A stretch of DNA of 5,801 bases from an uncultured bacterium (lineage in GTDB: Bacteria; Eisenbacteria; RBG-16-71-46; CAIMUX01), in contig CAMPIC010000218.1 of assembly GCA_946886185.1 (NCBI GenBank), positions 1 through 5,801 on the forward strand. The letters run 5' to 3'. The position numbers and the translations under genes were made by a program. Below are positions 1 through 5,801 of this stretch, in pieces. Position 1 is the first letter of the stretch; each line of letters opens with the position of its first letter. The notes under the pieces were generated by a model. It worked only from the letters and a program-made list of their open reading frames with translations. It was not told the DNA's origin and made no database searches.

Positions 1-1
1 G

Positions 2-403
2 GAGCCGACCGACACCCGTGAGGCGGACCCGCTCAACCGCACCGTGCGCGCGTTTCTCGATTGCATCGGAGCACCATACCGCGAGGCGCTGGTCTTGGCG
101 GACCTCGAGGGAGTCCCGCAAACGGAGCTCGCGATGCGTCTGGGTCTGAGCCACTCAGGCGCGAAGTCTCGAGTCCAGCGCGCGCGGAAGAAAATGGCAG
201 CCCTCATCCAGCGATGCTGCCGCTTGGAGTTCGATCATTACGGGAATGTGATCGACTATGCCCCGCGAGGGTCGAAGTGCGGGGCGTGCGACGCGGGCGA
301 CACCCCGAATACGATCAGCGCTGCTCCGTTGGAAGCCGGTGCGCCCGAGTCGGCGCCCCCCTCCTGCTGCGAGGATCCATCCCGCTGCAACGCCTCGAGC
401 TGA
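2..403 (+). CDS. sigZ: ECF RNA polymerase sigma factor, SigZ-like (3' part only)
   Basis: This is the C-terminal 133 residues of an ECF sigma factor; the reading frame is open to the left edge, so region 2 (core and -10 binding) lies outside the window. The visible part holds region 4, which recognises the -35 element. It includes PYREAL (25-30), then a helix-turn-helix running from VPQTELAMRLGLS into SGAKSRVQRARKKM (about 38-65). Directly after it comes CCRLEFDHYGNVIDY (72-86) and a CGAC motif (93-96). The Cys-Cys plus FD..GNVIDY block after region 4 is, from family knowledge, the hallmark of SigZ-type factors. A further tail of about 35 residues follows, low in complexity and ending with CC and C at 122, 123 and 129. 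The GTG at position 44 is not a credible start because homology to region 4 linkers continues upstream of it. No anti-sigma gene follows directly. The family call is firm; the regulon is unknown. Confidence 0.88.
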   Translation, partial: EPTDTREADPLNRTVRAFLDCIGAPYREALVLADLEGVPQTELAMRLGLSHSGAKSRVQRARKKMAALIQRCCRLEFDHYGNVIDYAPRGSKCGACDAGDTPNTISAAPLEAGAPESAPPSCCEDPSRCNASS

Positions 404-425
404 CGCCAGGGACGGCGAACGCCGG

Positions 426-466
426 CGACGCGCTTGCGGAACTCACGGAAACTTCGCTGCGCGTCG
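426..466 (+). terminator. Inverted repeat after the sigma factor gene, possible terminator
   Basis: CGACGCGC (426-433) is perfectly complementary to GCGCGTCG (459-466). Inside it, GCG-AA (436-441, one bulged G) can pair with TTCGC (453-457), giving a nearly continuous stem around an 11-base loop. It begins 22 bases after the sigma factor stop codon. There is no T-run after the stem, so it is not a classical intrinsic terminator. It could instead be a leader structure of the downstream gene or chance pairing in GC-rich DNA. Confidence 0.35.
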
Positions 467-524
467 GATTCGAGTATGGCGGTCCGTGCCGGCGACCAGC
501 GAGGCTTCGCTTCGGGCGCATTTC

Positions 525-531
525 GAGGAGG
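525..531 (+). promoter_or_regulatory. Ribosome binding site deciding the start of the secreted repeat protein
   Basis: GAGGAGG lies four bases before the ATG at 536, a strong but closely spaced Shine-Dalgarno match. It favours ATG 536 over the in-frame ATG at 434. Starting at 536 places a normal signal peptide at the N-terminus, whereas 434 would add 34 Arg/Ser-rich residues in front of it. Confidence 0.7.
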
Positions 532-535
532 CTCC

Positions 536-2065
536 ATGTCCGCTCATCGCAGCGATCATCCGTGTTCCCGGAGTTCTGCTTCTGCACGCGGCGTGCTTTT
601 CTTGCTTCTCGGATCGCTTCTGCCGGCTCTGACGCCCCACGCCCTTCTCGCCCAGAACGTGATCTGGTCGAAAACGTTCGGAGGAGCTCTTCCTGATGGC
701 GCCCACGATCTGAAAATCACTTCGGATGGAGGCATCATCCTCGCGGGCTTCAACGGCTCGGGCACGAACGGGATCGACCAATTCTACTTGCTGAAGCTCG
801 ACGGCGCGGGAGACGAGGTCTGGTCCCGAACCTACGGGGAGCTCAACCGCGATGACGTCGCCGCCTCCGTGCTCCAGGCCTCCGACGGCGGGTTCGTCTT
901 CGCCGGCCGCGGGCAGGTGAGCAATCAAACGCACGACGCCGAGCTCTGGCGGACGGACGCGCTGGGCAACGTGATCTGGCAACGAGCCTTCACCATGGGA
1001 GCCGACACACGCGCGCACTCGGTCGTTCAAACCTCCGACGGCGGGTTCATCCTCGCGGGACAGACCCACCTGCCGAACGAGATCTTCGCGAACTACGACG
1101 TTTGGATCGCAAAGACGGACGCGTCCGGCATCCTCGAGTGGCAGCGCTCCTATGAGGCGCGGCCCGGCGACGACTCGGGCAACGATATCGCGCGTTCCAT
1201 CCAGCAGACCTCGGACGGAGGCTACATCGTCGGGGGACAGACCATGGCAGGGTGGTGGGATGCGTACATTCTGCGCCTCGACCCGTTCGGCGACATCCTC
1301 TGGGAGCGCACGATGTTCGAAAACGCATACGCCGACGAGTGCCACGCGATACGGCAGACGGCTGACGGGGGGTTCGTTTTCACCGGAGTCACGGTCGAGC
1401 CTGGACACAGCGATACGAACCTTCTCCTCGGACGCCTCGACGACGTGGGGAACACCCTCTGGACGAGGAACTTCGGGACGCATGCGGGCAGCATGTGCGA
1501 GGAAGTGGGCCAGAGCATCGACATCACGGGCGATGGTGGCTTCCTGATCGCCGGACAGACCTCTGCGCAGAGCGCCGGGAGCTGGGATGCCTGGGTCATC
1601 CGAACCGATGCGAATGGAGAAGAGGTCTGGACGCGACAGTATGGCGGCGTACAGGACGATCGCGCCTTTTCGATTGGTCAGACAGTGGAGGGGGATCCTG
1701 TTCTCTGCGGCTGGACGTATTCGGAAGGCGCGGGCTCCGGAGATGCCTGGATCATGAAGCTCGGTGACTCGGCGACGACGGCTGTTCCAGAAACGCCGAC
1801 TGCGTTTCACTCGGGAGATCTTCAGGCTTGGCCGAATCCGACTACAGGCCCAACGACTCTCTTCCTCGCGAATGAGACGGGCGGGCTGGAATCGCTCCTG
1901 ATCTTCGATTCCCAGGGGAAGCGCATTCGCACCCTGCAGCCATCCGCCAGTGCCCATTGGGACGGCCTGGACGATCAAGGCGCGCCGGTCGCGGCGGGCA
2001 CTTACTTCGCCGTGGCGACGACCCGGCTCGCGCGGCGCTCGACGACCCTGACGCTCATCCGTTGA
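536..2065 (+). CDS. Secreted seven-repeat (beta-propeller-like) protein with C-terminal FlgD-Ig/T9SS-like domain
   Basis: A 509-residue exported protein of unknown specific function. Residues 1-39 form a signal peptide: a short Arg/His n-region, a hydrophobic stretch at about 19-32, and likely cleavage near ALLA-Q (39/40). There is no lipobox cysteine. Residues 44-411 are seven tandem units of 47-56 residues, each starting with Trp in the pattern W[ST/QE]R..., followed by a central DGG[FYI]I.AG motif and a DAW/DxW-like strand ending in [RK][LT]D..G. The number and size of the units fit a seven-bladed propeller; SBBP or delta-60-type repeats are the nearest families I know. Residues 428-509 resemble a FlgD-Ig/type A sorting domain: WPNPTTGPT, then LLIFDSQGKRIRTL, WDGLDDQGAPVAAGTYF, and an end in TLTLIR. 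Such tails often mark surface or secreted proteins in FCB-related phyla. ATG 536 is chosen for its SD and signal peptide. The gene converges on the SGNH gene. Export is well supported; ligand and enzyme activity cannot be told. Confidence 0.85.
   Translation: MSAHRSDHPCSRSSASARGVLFLLLGSLLPALTPHALLAQNVIWSKTFGGALPDGAHDLKITSDGGIILAGFNGSGTNGIDQFYLLKLDGAGDEVWSRTYGELNRDDVAASVLQASDGGFVFAGRGQVSNQTHDAELWRTDALGNVIWQRAFTMGADTRAHSVVQTSDGGFILAGQTHLPNEIFANYDVWIAKTDASGILEWQRSYEARPGDDSGNDIARSIQQTSDGGYIVGGQTMAGWWDAYILRLDPFGDILWERTMFENAYADECHAIRQTADGGFVFTGVTVEPGHSDTNLLLGRLDDVGNTLWTRNFGTHAGSMCEEVGQSIDITGDGGFLIAGQTSAQSAGSWDAWVIRTDANGEEVWTRQYGGVQDDRAFSIGQTVEGDPVLCGWTYSEGAGSGDAWIMKLGDSATTAVPETPTAFHSGDLQAWPNPTTGPTTLFLANETGGLESLLIFDSQGKRIRTLQPSASAHWDGLDDQGAPVAAGTYFAVATTRLARRSTTLTLIR
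665..1768 (+). repeat. Seven tandem coding repeats, about 141-168 bases each
   Basis: Units begin at the Trp codons 665, 821, 977, 1139, 1301, 1460 and 1628 (protein residues 44, 96, 148, 202, 256, 309 and 365). The best conserved part is the DGG.I.AG core. Units 2 and 3 share an identical 17-base stretch there (879-895 and 1032-1048), while other units are diverged at the DNA level. The seventh unit is the most degenerate, with EGDPVLCG in place of SDGGFILAG. Confidence 0.85.
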
Positions 2066-2072
2066 TCTGACC

Positions 2073-2123
2073 CCACGCGTGGACCGCGATGGCTCCGGAG
2101 ATCGGGCGCGGTCCGATGCGTGG
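2073..2123 (+). terminator. GC-rich hairpin between convergent genes, possible bidirectional terminator
   Basis: CCACGC (2073-2078) pairs with GCGTGG (2118-2123), and GGACCGCG (2081-2088) pairs with CGCGGTCC (2107-2114). This gives 14 Watson-Crick pairs split by a small internal loop, closed by an 18-base loop that itself contains CTCCGGAG. It starts eight bases after the stop of the secreted repeat protein and lies about 90 bases after the stop of the - strand SGNH gene, where a shared terminator would be expected. There is no T-run on either side, so termination strength is uncertain. Confidence 0.5.
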
Positions 2124-2214
2124 TTGATCCGGAGATCCACATTCCCCCCGGCGCCGGTCCCCTGAGATTGATCATGCGGACCTCGGCGAAGCACCGGTGA
2201 AAACTCTCCTTCTC

Positions 2215-3375
2215 TCAAGGGTCGCCGTGATGCAACTGCTCCGGTTCGATGAGGCTTGGGCTCAGCATCCGCGCGGACAAGGCATGGCCCGCAGCTCCCA
2301 GGTGCCCGGTCCCGTTGAGAAAGAGCTCCTCGTCTCTCGCTGCGCCGGAGACGAATTCACCAACGGGATACACGAAGTCGAACCCTTCGCGGCTCAGGAA
2401 TGCGACCATCGCCGCTTCGATCCGCTCCGCTCTTCCCTCGGCGAGGGGTAAAGGCTCCACCGCTCGCTCCGCGAGCCTGTTGACGCGAACAGGATCCGGG
2501 ATCACGTAGAACAGAAGCGGCGTTCCTTCCGGCATCGAGTCGCGGATAGCCATGACCAAGAGCTTCGCCACCTCGATCGCCTGGTCGAGTTGCATGTCTG
2601 ACGTCGTGTGCTGGGACGATCCGATCAGGGCGGCCTTGCGCGCTGCGGCGCTTGCGCGGTCGTTCGCCTTGATGATCGAGAGCCAGGTGAAGCGAGCCAA
2701 CGCCGACGGAGCGAGAAGATGGTCCCGCACCCAGGTCCACGGACCAATCGCGGGCGCGGCATGCTGGACGAGTCGACCTTCTCGTGCACTGAAACTCGGA
2801 AGAGCCGCGGAGGCGGTGCCGGAGAAATTGTCGTACAAGTCGTTGCCCAGGAAGACGACCACCACGACCGCGTCCGGATTCCAATCGCGGAGGCGATGCT
2901 GGACGAAGAGATAGTAGGAGCCCAGGCCGTACGTATGCACTCCCGTGTTGATGCACTCTACCTTCTCTTGAAACCGTGATTCGAGATCCCGTTCGAGGAG
3001 CTGGCAGAAGTTCTGCTCGATGGGAAGTTGGTACGCTTCCAGAAATGAATCGCCGATAAAGACGATTCGGTGAGTCCCCGGAGCCTTGCGCTTCTCGCGC
3101 GCAACATCGTGAAATCCCGCAGCATTCGTGTGCACGACACGGGGCCGATCGCCCATCTCACGGGTCCAGACCGTCTCCAGATTGGCACGCCCGCGCAAAC
3201 CGAGCACGGGATCGTGGACCAGAGTGGCCTTCTCCATAGGAACCAATCGCCGCAGCACGACCTCAGCCCCCGCGAATAGGATCCCGATCGTCACGAATGC
3301 AACGAGCGCGTTCGATAGAACCTGGTTGGATGTTCGGCCCACGGTCCGTCCCGCTGATCCTTCGCCGGTTTGCAC
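2215..3375 (-). CDS. Membrane-anchored SGNH/GDSL-hydrolase-like protein
   Basis: A 386-residue protein with one N-terminal membrane segment (about 19-41) followed by a domain expected outside the cytoplasm. Family features in order: HTNAAGFHD (82-90), a form of the usual Y.TNS.GFRD lead-in; RIVFIGDSF (103-111) carrying the block I nucleophile Ser110; NTGVHTYG (143-150) as block II; FLGND (175-179) as block III with Asn178; and GHLGAAGH (357-364) as block V with candidate catalytic His358. SGNH enzymes hydrolyse or transfer ester groups, often acetyl groups on polysaccharides; the substrate here is unknown. No Asp sits two or three residues before His358 (the local sequence is NGTGH), which is unusual. 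The start is a GTG at 3375, the first in-frame start after the aminotransferase stop; its SD is weak (an AGG six to eight bases away). A GTG at residue 12 is an alternative that also keeps the membrane segment. It lies 15 bases after the aminotransferase, probably in the same operon. Superfamily call good, role unknown. Confidence 0.83.
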   Translation of the reverse strand: MQTGEGSAGRTVGRTSNQVLSNALVAFVTIGILFAGAEVVLRRLVPMEKATLVHDPVLGLRGRANLETVWTREMGDRPRVVHTNAAGFHDVAREKRKAPGTHRIVFIGDSFLEAYQLPIEQNFCQLLERDLESRFQEKVECINTGVHTYGLGSYYLFVQHRLRDWNPDAVVVVVFLGNDLYDNFSGTASAALPSFSAREGRLVQHAAPAIGPWTWVRDHLLAPSALARFTWLSIIKANDRASAAARKAALIGSSQHTTSDMQLDQAIEVAKLLVMAIRDSMPEGTPLLFYVIPDPVRVNRLAERAVEPLPLAEGRAERIEAAMVAFLSREGFDFVYPVGEFVSGAARDEELFLNGTGHLGAAGHALSARMLSPSLIEPEQLHHGDP

Positions 3376-3390
3376 GAGCCTGGATTGTGG

Positions 3391-4752
3391 CTAGCCGCCC
3401 CTCGCCGCTTCCTCCTCGACGAGGCTCACGATGCGTGTGATCCCTTCGAGAAATTCCTCCGGTCGCGGCAGCAGACTCAGCACGATATGCCCGTCGACCG
3501 GAAAAGAATAGTAGTGCCCCGGATGCGCATGGACGCGCTCTCGCTCCAAAAGGTGGAGGCACCACTCGTCATCGCTATGCAGGCGCGGCAGGCGAAGCAC
3601 CGCGTACCAGCCGGCCTGCGCATCGAGACAGCCCCAGCACGATGCGGACCGCTCTAGTCCCAGGAGCGCCCTTCGATTCGCGCGCACTCGCGCCAGGATC
3701 TGCTCGCGCACGGATTTTCCTGCATCCAGCAGACGGGAAAGCCCTACCTGGACGGGAGTGTTCACGGAGAGGAACGTGTCCGCGATCATCTCCAGCCGCT
3801 GGAGCGCCGCGTCCTTCTTCTCCGACGGTCCCGCGACTGCGATCCAGGCGAGCTTCATCTGCGGCAAACCGGCCGATTTCGACAATCCACCCAGAACGAA
3901 TCGGAGCCCCGCCTCACGCGAGCGATCGTGCTCGTCAAGCCCGCTCGGAATCGCGGGAGCAGCGGAATCGAATCGGTAATCGATGAAAACCTCGTCGGAG
4001 ATGAGCGCGACGCCGCGAGCGCACAGGATCGCGGTGAGCTTCGCCAGCTCATCGGCGCTCAGGAACGACCCGGTCGGATTGTTCGGCTGGATGATCACGA
4101 GCGCGCGTGTCCTCGGTGCACACAGCGCCCCGATCCTTTCCAGGTCGACGTGCCACCGGCCGTCGTATCGGATCGGATAGTGCGTAAGCTCCACGTTCTC
4201 CAGGTGCGCCAGAAAATCGAGGAGAGGATACGAGGGCGCCGGAACGAGCACCTGGTCTCCGGGCTCGCAGAGCAACTTGAACAGCCACGAGTATGCCTCG
4301 CTCGTTCCGGATGAGAGAACGATCGACGCGGGATCGACGGAGCGACTCCGCGCCTCGGCACCCGAACCGTGTTCCTCGGGAGTTTGCGCGAGTCGCGACT
4401 GCTCGAGTGCGACCACCTCACGCCCTCGCCTGAATCGGGAAAGCTCTCTTGCGACCGCTTCCCGAGCGGAGCGCAGGCCACGGGGATCGGGGTCATAGGC
4501 GAGTCCGGATGGATCCGAGATCGCGCGCAGGATCCGCTCATCCGGATAGTCGAATCCGCAACGAGTGGGGTTGGGCTCGGTCAGATCGATGATGGCCGAA
4601 CCGGCTCCCCGCATCTCCTCGAGCCGGATCGCGAGAGGGTTGGGCGTGAGATCCCAGGAGGTTCGCACCGAGAAGGGACTCCGTCCATCCACCGATCGTC
4701 CCCTTTGACTATCCACCTCGGCGCTCTTGCACGCATCCATCGAAAGCCCCAT
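3391..4752 (-). CDS. PLP-dependent aminotransferase, class I/II (fold type I)
   Basis: A 453-residue cytoplasmic enzyme expected to transfer an amino group between an amino acid and a 2-oxo acid using pyridoxal phosphate. Visible motifs: LTEPNPTRCG (57-66) near the N-terminus; LSSGTSEAY (146-154), the phosphate-contacting loop; PNNPTG (223-228) with the Asn that contacts the cofactor; SDEVFIDY (252-259) with Asp253 for the pyridine nitrogen; and GGLSKSAGLPQMKLAW (288-303) with the Schiff-base Lys292. The C-terminal domain ends in HPGHYYSFP and HIVLSLLP. Length exceeds the usual 380-400 residues because of an N-terminal lead of about 28 residues and an extra 25 or so polar residues at about 112-138. 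The start is uncertain: ATG 4752, ATG 4740, or GTG codons at residues 21 and 29 are all possible, since homology begins only near RTSWDLTPNPLA (30-41) and no SD is decisive. The amino acid substrate cannot be named. It precedes the SGNH gene by 15 bases. Confidence 0.92.
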   Translation of the reverse strand: MGLSMDACKSAEVDSQRGRSVDGRSPFSVRTSWDLTPNPLAIRLEEMRGAGSAIIDLTEPNPTRCGFDYPDERILRAISDPSGLAYDPDPRGLRSAREAVARELSRFRRGREVVALEQSRLAQTPEEHGSGAEARSRSVDPASIVLSSGTSEAYSWLFKLLCEPGDQVLVPAPSYPLLDFLAHLENVELTHYPIRYDGRWHVDLERIGALCAPRTRALVIIQPNNPTGSFLSADELAKLTAILCARGVALISDEVFIDYRFDSAAPAIPSGLDEHDRSREAGLRFVLGGLSKSAGLPQMKLAWIAVAGPSEKKDAALQRLEMIADTFLSVNTPVQVGLSRLLDAGKSVREQILARVRANRRALLGLERSASCWGCLDAQAGWYAVLRLPRLHSDDEWCLHLLERERVHAHPGHYYSFPVDGHIVLSLLPRPEEFLEGITRIVSLVEEEAARGG

Positions 4753-4798
4753 GCCGATCCGAGCACGTCACCCTGAGAATGAAGGGATCGCCCCCGAC

Positions 4799-4812
4799 GC
4801 GGATGCATCCGC
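4799..4812. repeat. Perfect 14-bp palindrome in the acnA-aminotransferase gap
   Basis: GCGGATGCATCCGC reads the same on both strands. It lies 46 bases upstream of the annotated aminotransferase start and 64 bases beyond the acnA stop. It could be a dimeric regulator's operator or a small hairpin with a TGCA loop. The same 124-base gap also holds CCGAC-CACA-GTCGG (4831-4844), a five-pair hairpin closer to acnA. Neither is followed by a T-run on the - strand, and no -35/-10 pair is clear. Confidence 0.5.
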
Positions 4813-4876
4813 AGGCCCGGAGACATCGACCCGACCACAGTCGGATGGACGAGCGTATGGGTATGCGGGATCGACC

Positions 4877-5801
4877 TTACTCCGCCGCCATGCGCCGGAG
4901 CACCATGTGCAGGATCCCACCGTTGCGGTAGTAGTCCACCTCCACCGGAGTGTCCAGCCTGCACTCGGCCACGAACTCCTTGACCGAGCCATCCGCCGCG
5001 CGCGCCGCCACCTTCAGGTCCTGCCGCGGAGTGGGCGACGCGGGAATCTCGACATCGAACGTTTCCTCCCCGGTCAACCCGAGCGATTCCGCGTTCATGC
5101 CTTGCTTGTACATCAGCGGCAGCACGCCCATTCCGACCAGGTTGCTCCGATGGATCCGCTCGAAGCTCTCCGCGAGCACCGCCTTCACGCCGAGCAGGAA
5201 GGCACCCTTCGCCGCCCAGTCACGCGACGAACCCATCCCGTAGTCTTTGCCCGCGAGCACTATCAAGGGAATTCCCAGCTCCTTGTACGAAAGGCTGGCG
5301 TCGTAGATCGACTTGATCTGTCCGTCCGTGAAGTCGAGCGTCCAGCCCCCTTCCTTGCCATCCGCAAGGCGGTTCCGCACCCGCACGTTGGCGAACGTTC
5401 CACGAGTCATGACGCGGTCATTGCCGCGGCGCGAGCCGTAGCTGTTGAACATGACCGGCTCCACGCCCTTCTCGATCAGATAGCGGCCCGCCGGGCTGTC
5501 ACGACCGATCGATCCGGCGGGGCTGATGTGATCGGTGGTCACTGAATCGCCCACCATGACGAGACAGCGCGCTCCGCGGATCGGAGTGATCGGACCAGGA
5601 TCCGGAGACATCTGCTCGAAGAACGGCGGATGTTGGATGTAGGTGCTGTGCGGCGACCACTGGAACAGATCTCCGGTGGAAGTCTGGATCGCCTGCCACT
5701 CCGGAGATCCCGCGAAGACGTCGGCGTACTGCTGCTCGAACTGATCGCGTCCGATGGACCGCGCCATCGTCTCGGCAACCTCCTCCTCCGAGGGCCAGAT
5801 G
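4877..5801 (-). CDS. acnA: Aconitate hydratase AcnA, C-terminal part (cut by window edge)
   Basis: The last 307 codons of aconitase, which interconverts citrate and isocitrate through cis-aconitate in the TCA and glyoxylate cycles in the cytoplasm. The frame is open through the right edge: the codons before the ATG at 5767 read [11 protein letters not shown], which fits the family, so that ATG is internal. The visible part covers the linker and swivel domain: [15 protein letters not shown] (84-98 of the partial protein), [22 protein letters not shown] (119-140), [17 protein letters not shown] (183-199) carrying the Ser-Ser-Arg substrate-binding and catalytic motif, and [19 protein letters not shown] downstream. 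The three cysteines that bind the [4Fe-4S] cluster lie in the missing N-terminal two thirds. Pattern and spacing match the AcnA/IRP1 type rather than AcnB. All motifs seen are intact. Transcription may continue into the aminotransferase across 124 bases. Confidence 0.96.
   Translation of the reverse strand, partial: IWPSEEEVAETMARSIGRDQFEQQYADVFAGSPEWQAIQTSTGDLFQWSPHSTYIQHPPFFEQMSPDPGPITPIRGARCLVMVGDSVTTDHISPAGSIGRDSPAGRYLIEKGVEPVMFNSYGSRRGNDRVMTRGTFANVRVRNRLADGKEGGWTLDFTDGQIKSIYDASLSYKELGIPLIVLAGKDYGMGSSRDWAAKGAFLLGVKAVLAESFERIHRSNLVGMGVLPLMYKQGMNAESLGLTGEETFDVEIPASPTPRQDLKVAARAADGSVKEFVAECRLDTPVEVDYYRNGGILHMVLRRMAAE

Noticed and set aside
475..480. TATGGC as a -10 element for the secreted protein
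   Set aside because: No matching -35 element lies at the right distance, and many bacteria of this type have promoters that do not follow the E. coli consensus, so nothing can be claimed.
434..535. N-terminal extension of the repeat protein from ATG 434
   Set aside because: It would place 34 polar residues before the signal peptide, it overlaps the inverted repeat at 426-466, and the SD at 525-531 points to ATG 536.
61..696. A 211-codon + strand frame overlapping the sigma factor end and the repeat-protein start
   Set aside because: It is Arg/Ser/Pro-rich and without motifs, and it overlaps two well-supported genes in another frame.
665..1768. The tandem repeats considered as a CRISPR or non-coding satellite array
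   Set aside because: The repeats are in frame, diverged at DNA level and conserved at protein level, so they are a coding domain repeat.
2148..2199. Short palindromes CCGGCGCCGG (2148-2157) and CACCGGTG (2192-2199) as operator sites
   Set aside because: Short GC palindromes are expected by chance at this base composition, and the position between two gene ends gives no reason for an operator.
443..2218. A 591-codon open frame on the - strand antisense to the secreted repeat protein
   Set aside because: It mirrors the repeat gene, is rich in Arg/Gly/Pro with no recognisable domain, and runs through into the signal-peptide region. Long antisense frames are common in GC-rich genes, and the sense strand has a signal peptide, repeats and an SD.
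4727..5545. A 272-codon open frame on the + strand opposite acnA
   Set aside because: It is antisense to highly conserved aconitase motifs and its translation is His/Arg/Ala-rich without any domain. It is a shadow frame.

Overview
The window is a piece of bacterial chromosome with high GC content, a little above 60 % by eye. It holds five protein-coding genes and no RNA gene, mobile element or CRISPR array that I can see. The large secreted repeat protein ends in a FlgD-Ig/T9SS-like tail, a style common in high-GC uncultured phyla near the FCB group such as Candidatus Eisenbacteria. That placement is inference from protein style only.

Layout. At the left edge, on the + strand, is the 3' part of an ECF sigma factor of the SigZ type (2-403). 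It is followed by a 132-base gap containing an inverted repeat. Next on the + strand is a secreted protein (536-2065) with a signal peptide, seven tandem WxR...DGG...AG repeats that look like the blades of a beta-propeller, and a C-terminal FlgD-Ig-like domain. A 149-base convergent intergenic region (2066-2214) contains a strong GC-rich hairpin.

The right half lies entirely on the - strand. Read in the direction of transcription it holds the C-terminal third of aconitate hydratase AcnA (5801-4877, cut by the window edge), a 124-base gap with a perfect 14-bp palindrome, a fold-type I PLP-dependent aminotransferase (4752-3391) and, after only 15 bases, a membrane-anchored SGNH/GDSL-hydrolase-like protein (3375-2215).

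Working together. The aminotransferase and the SGNH protein are spaced like an operon and are probably co-transcribed. AcnA, a TCA-cycle enzyme, may or may not feed into the same transcript. The sigma factor and the secreted repeat protein share a strand but are separated by a possible terminator, so regulation of one by the other is unproven. I found no convincing new multi-gene system. The points worth a second look are local: a cysteine-rich tail on the SigZ-like factor, the seven-repeat secreted protein, an SGNH protein without a recognisable block V aspartate, an insertion in the aminotransferase, and the intergenic palindromes.
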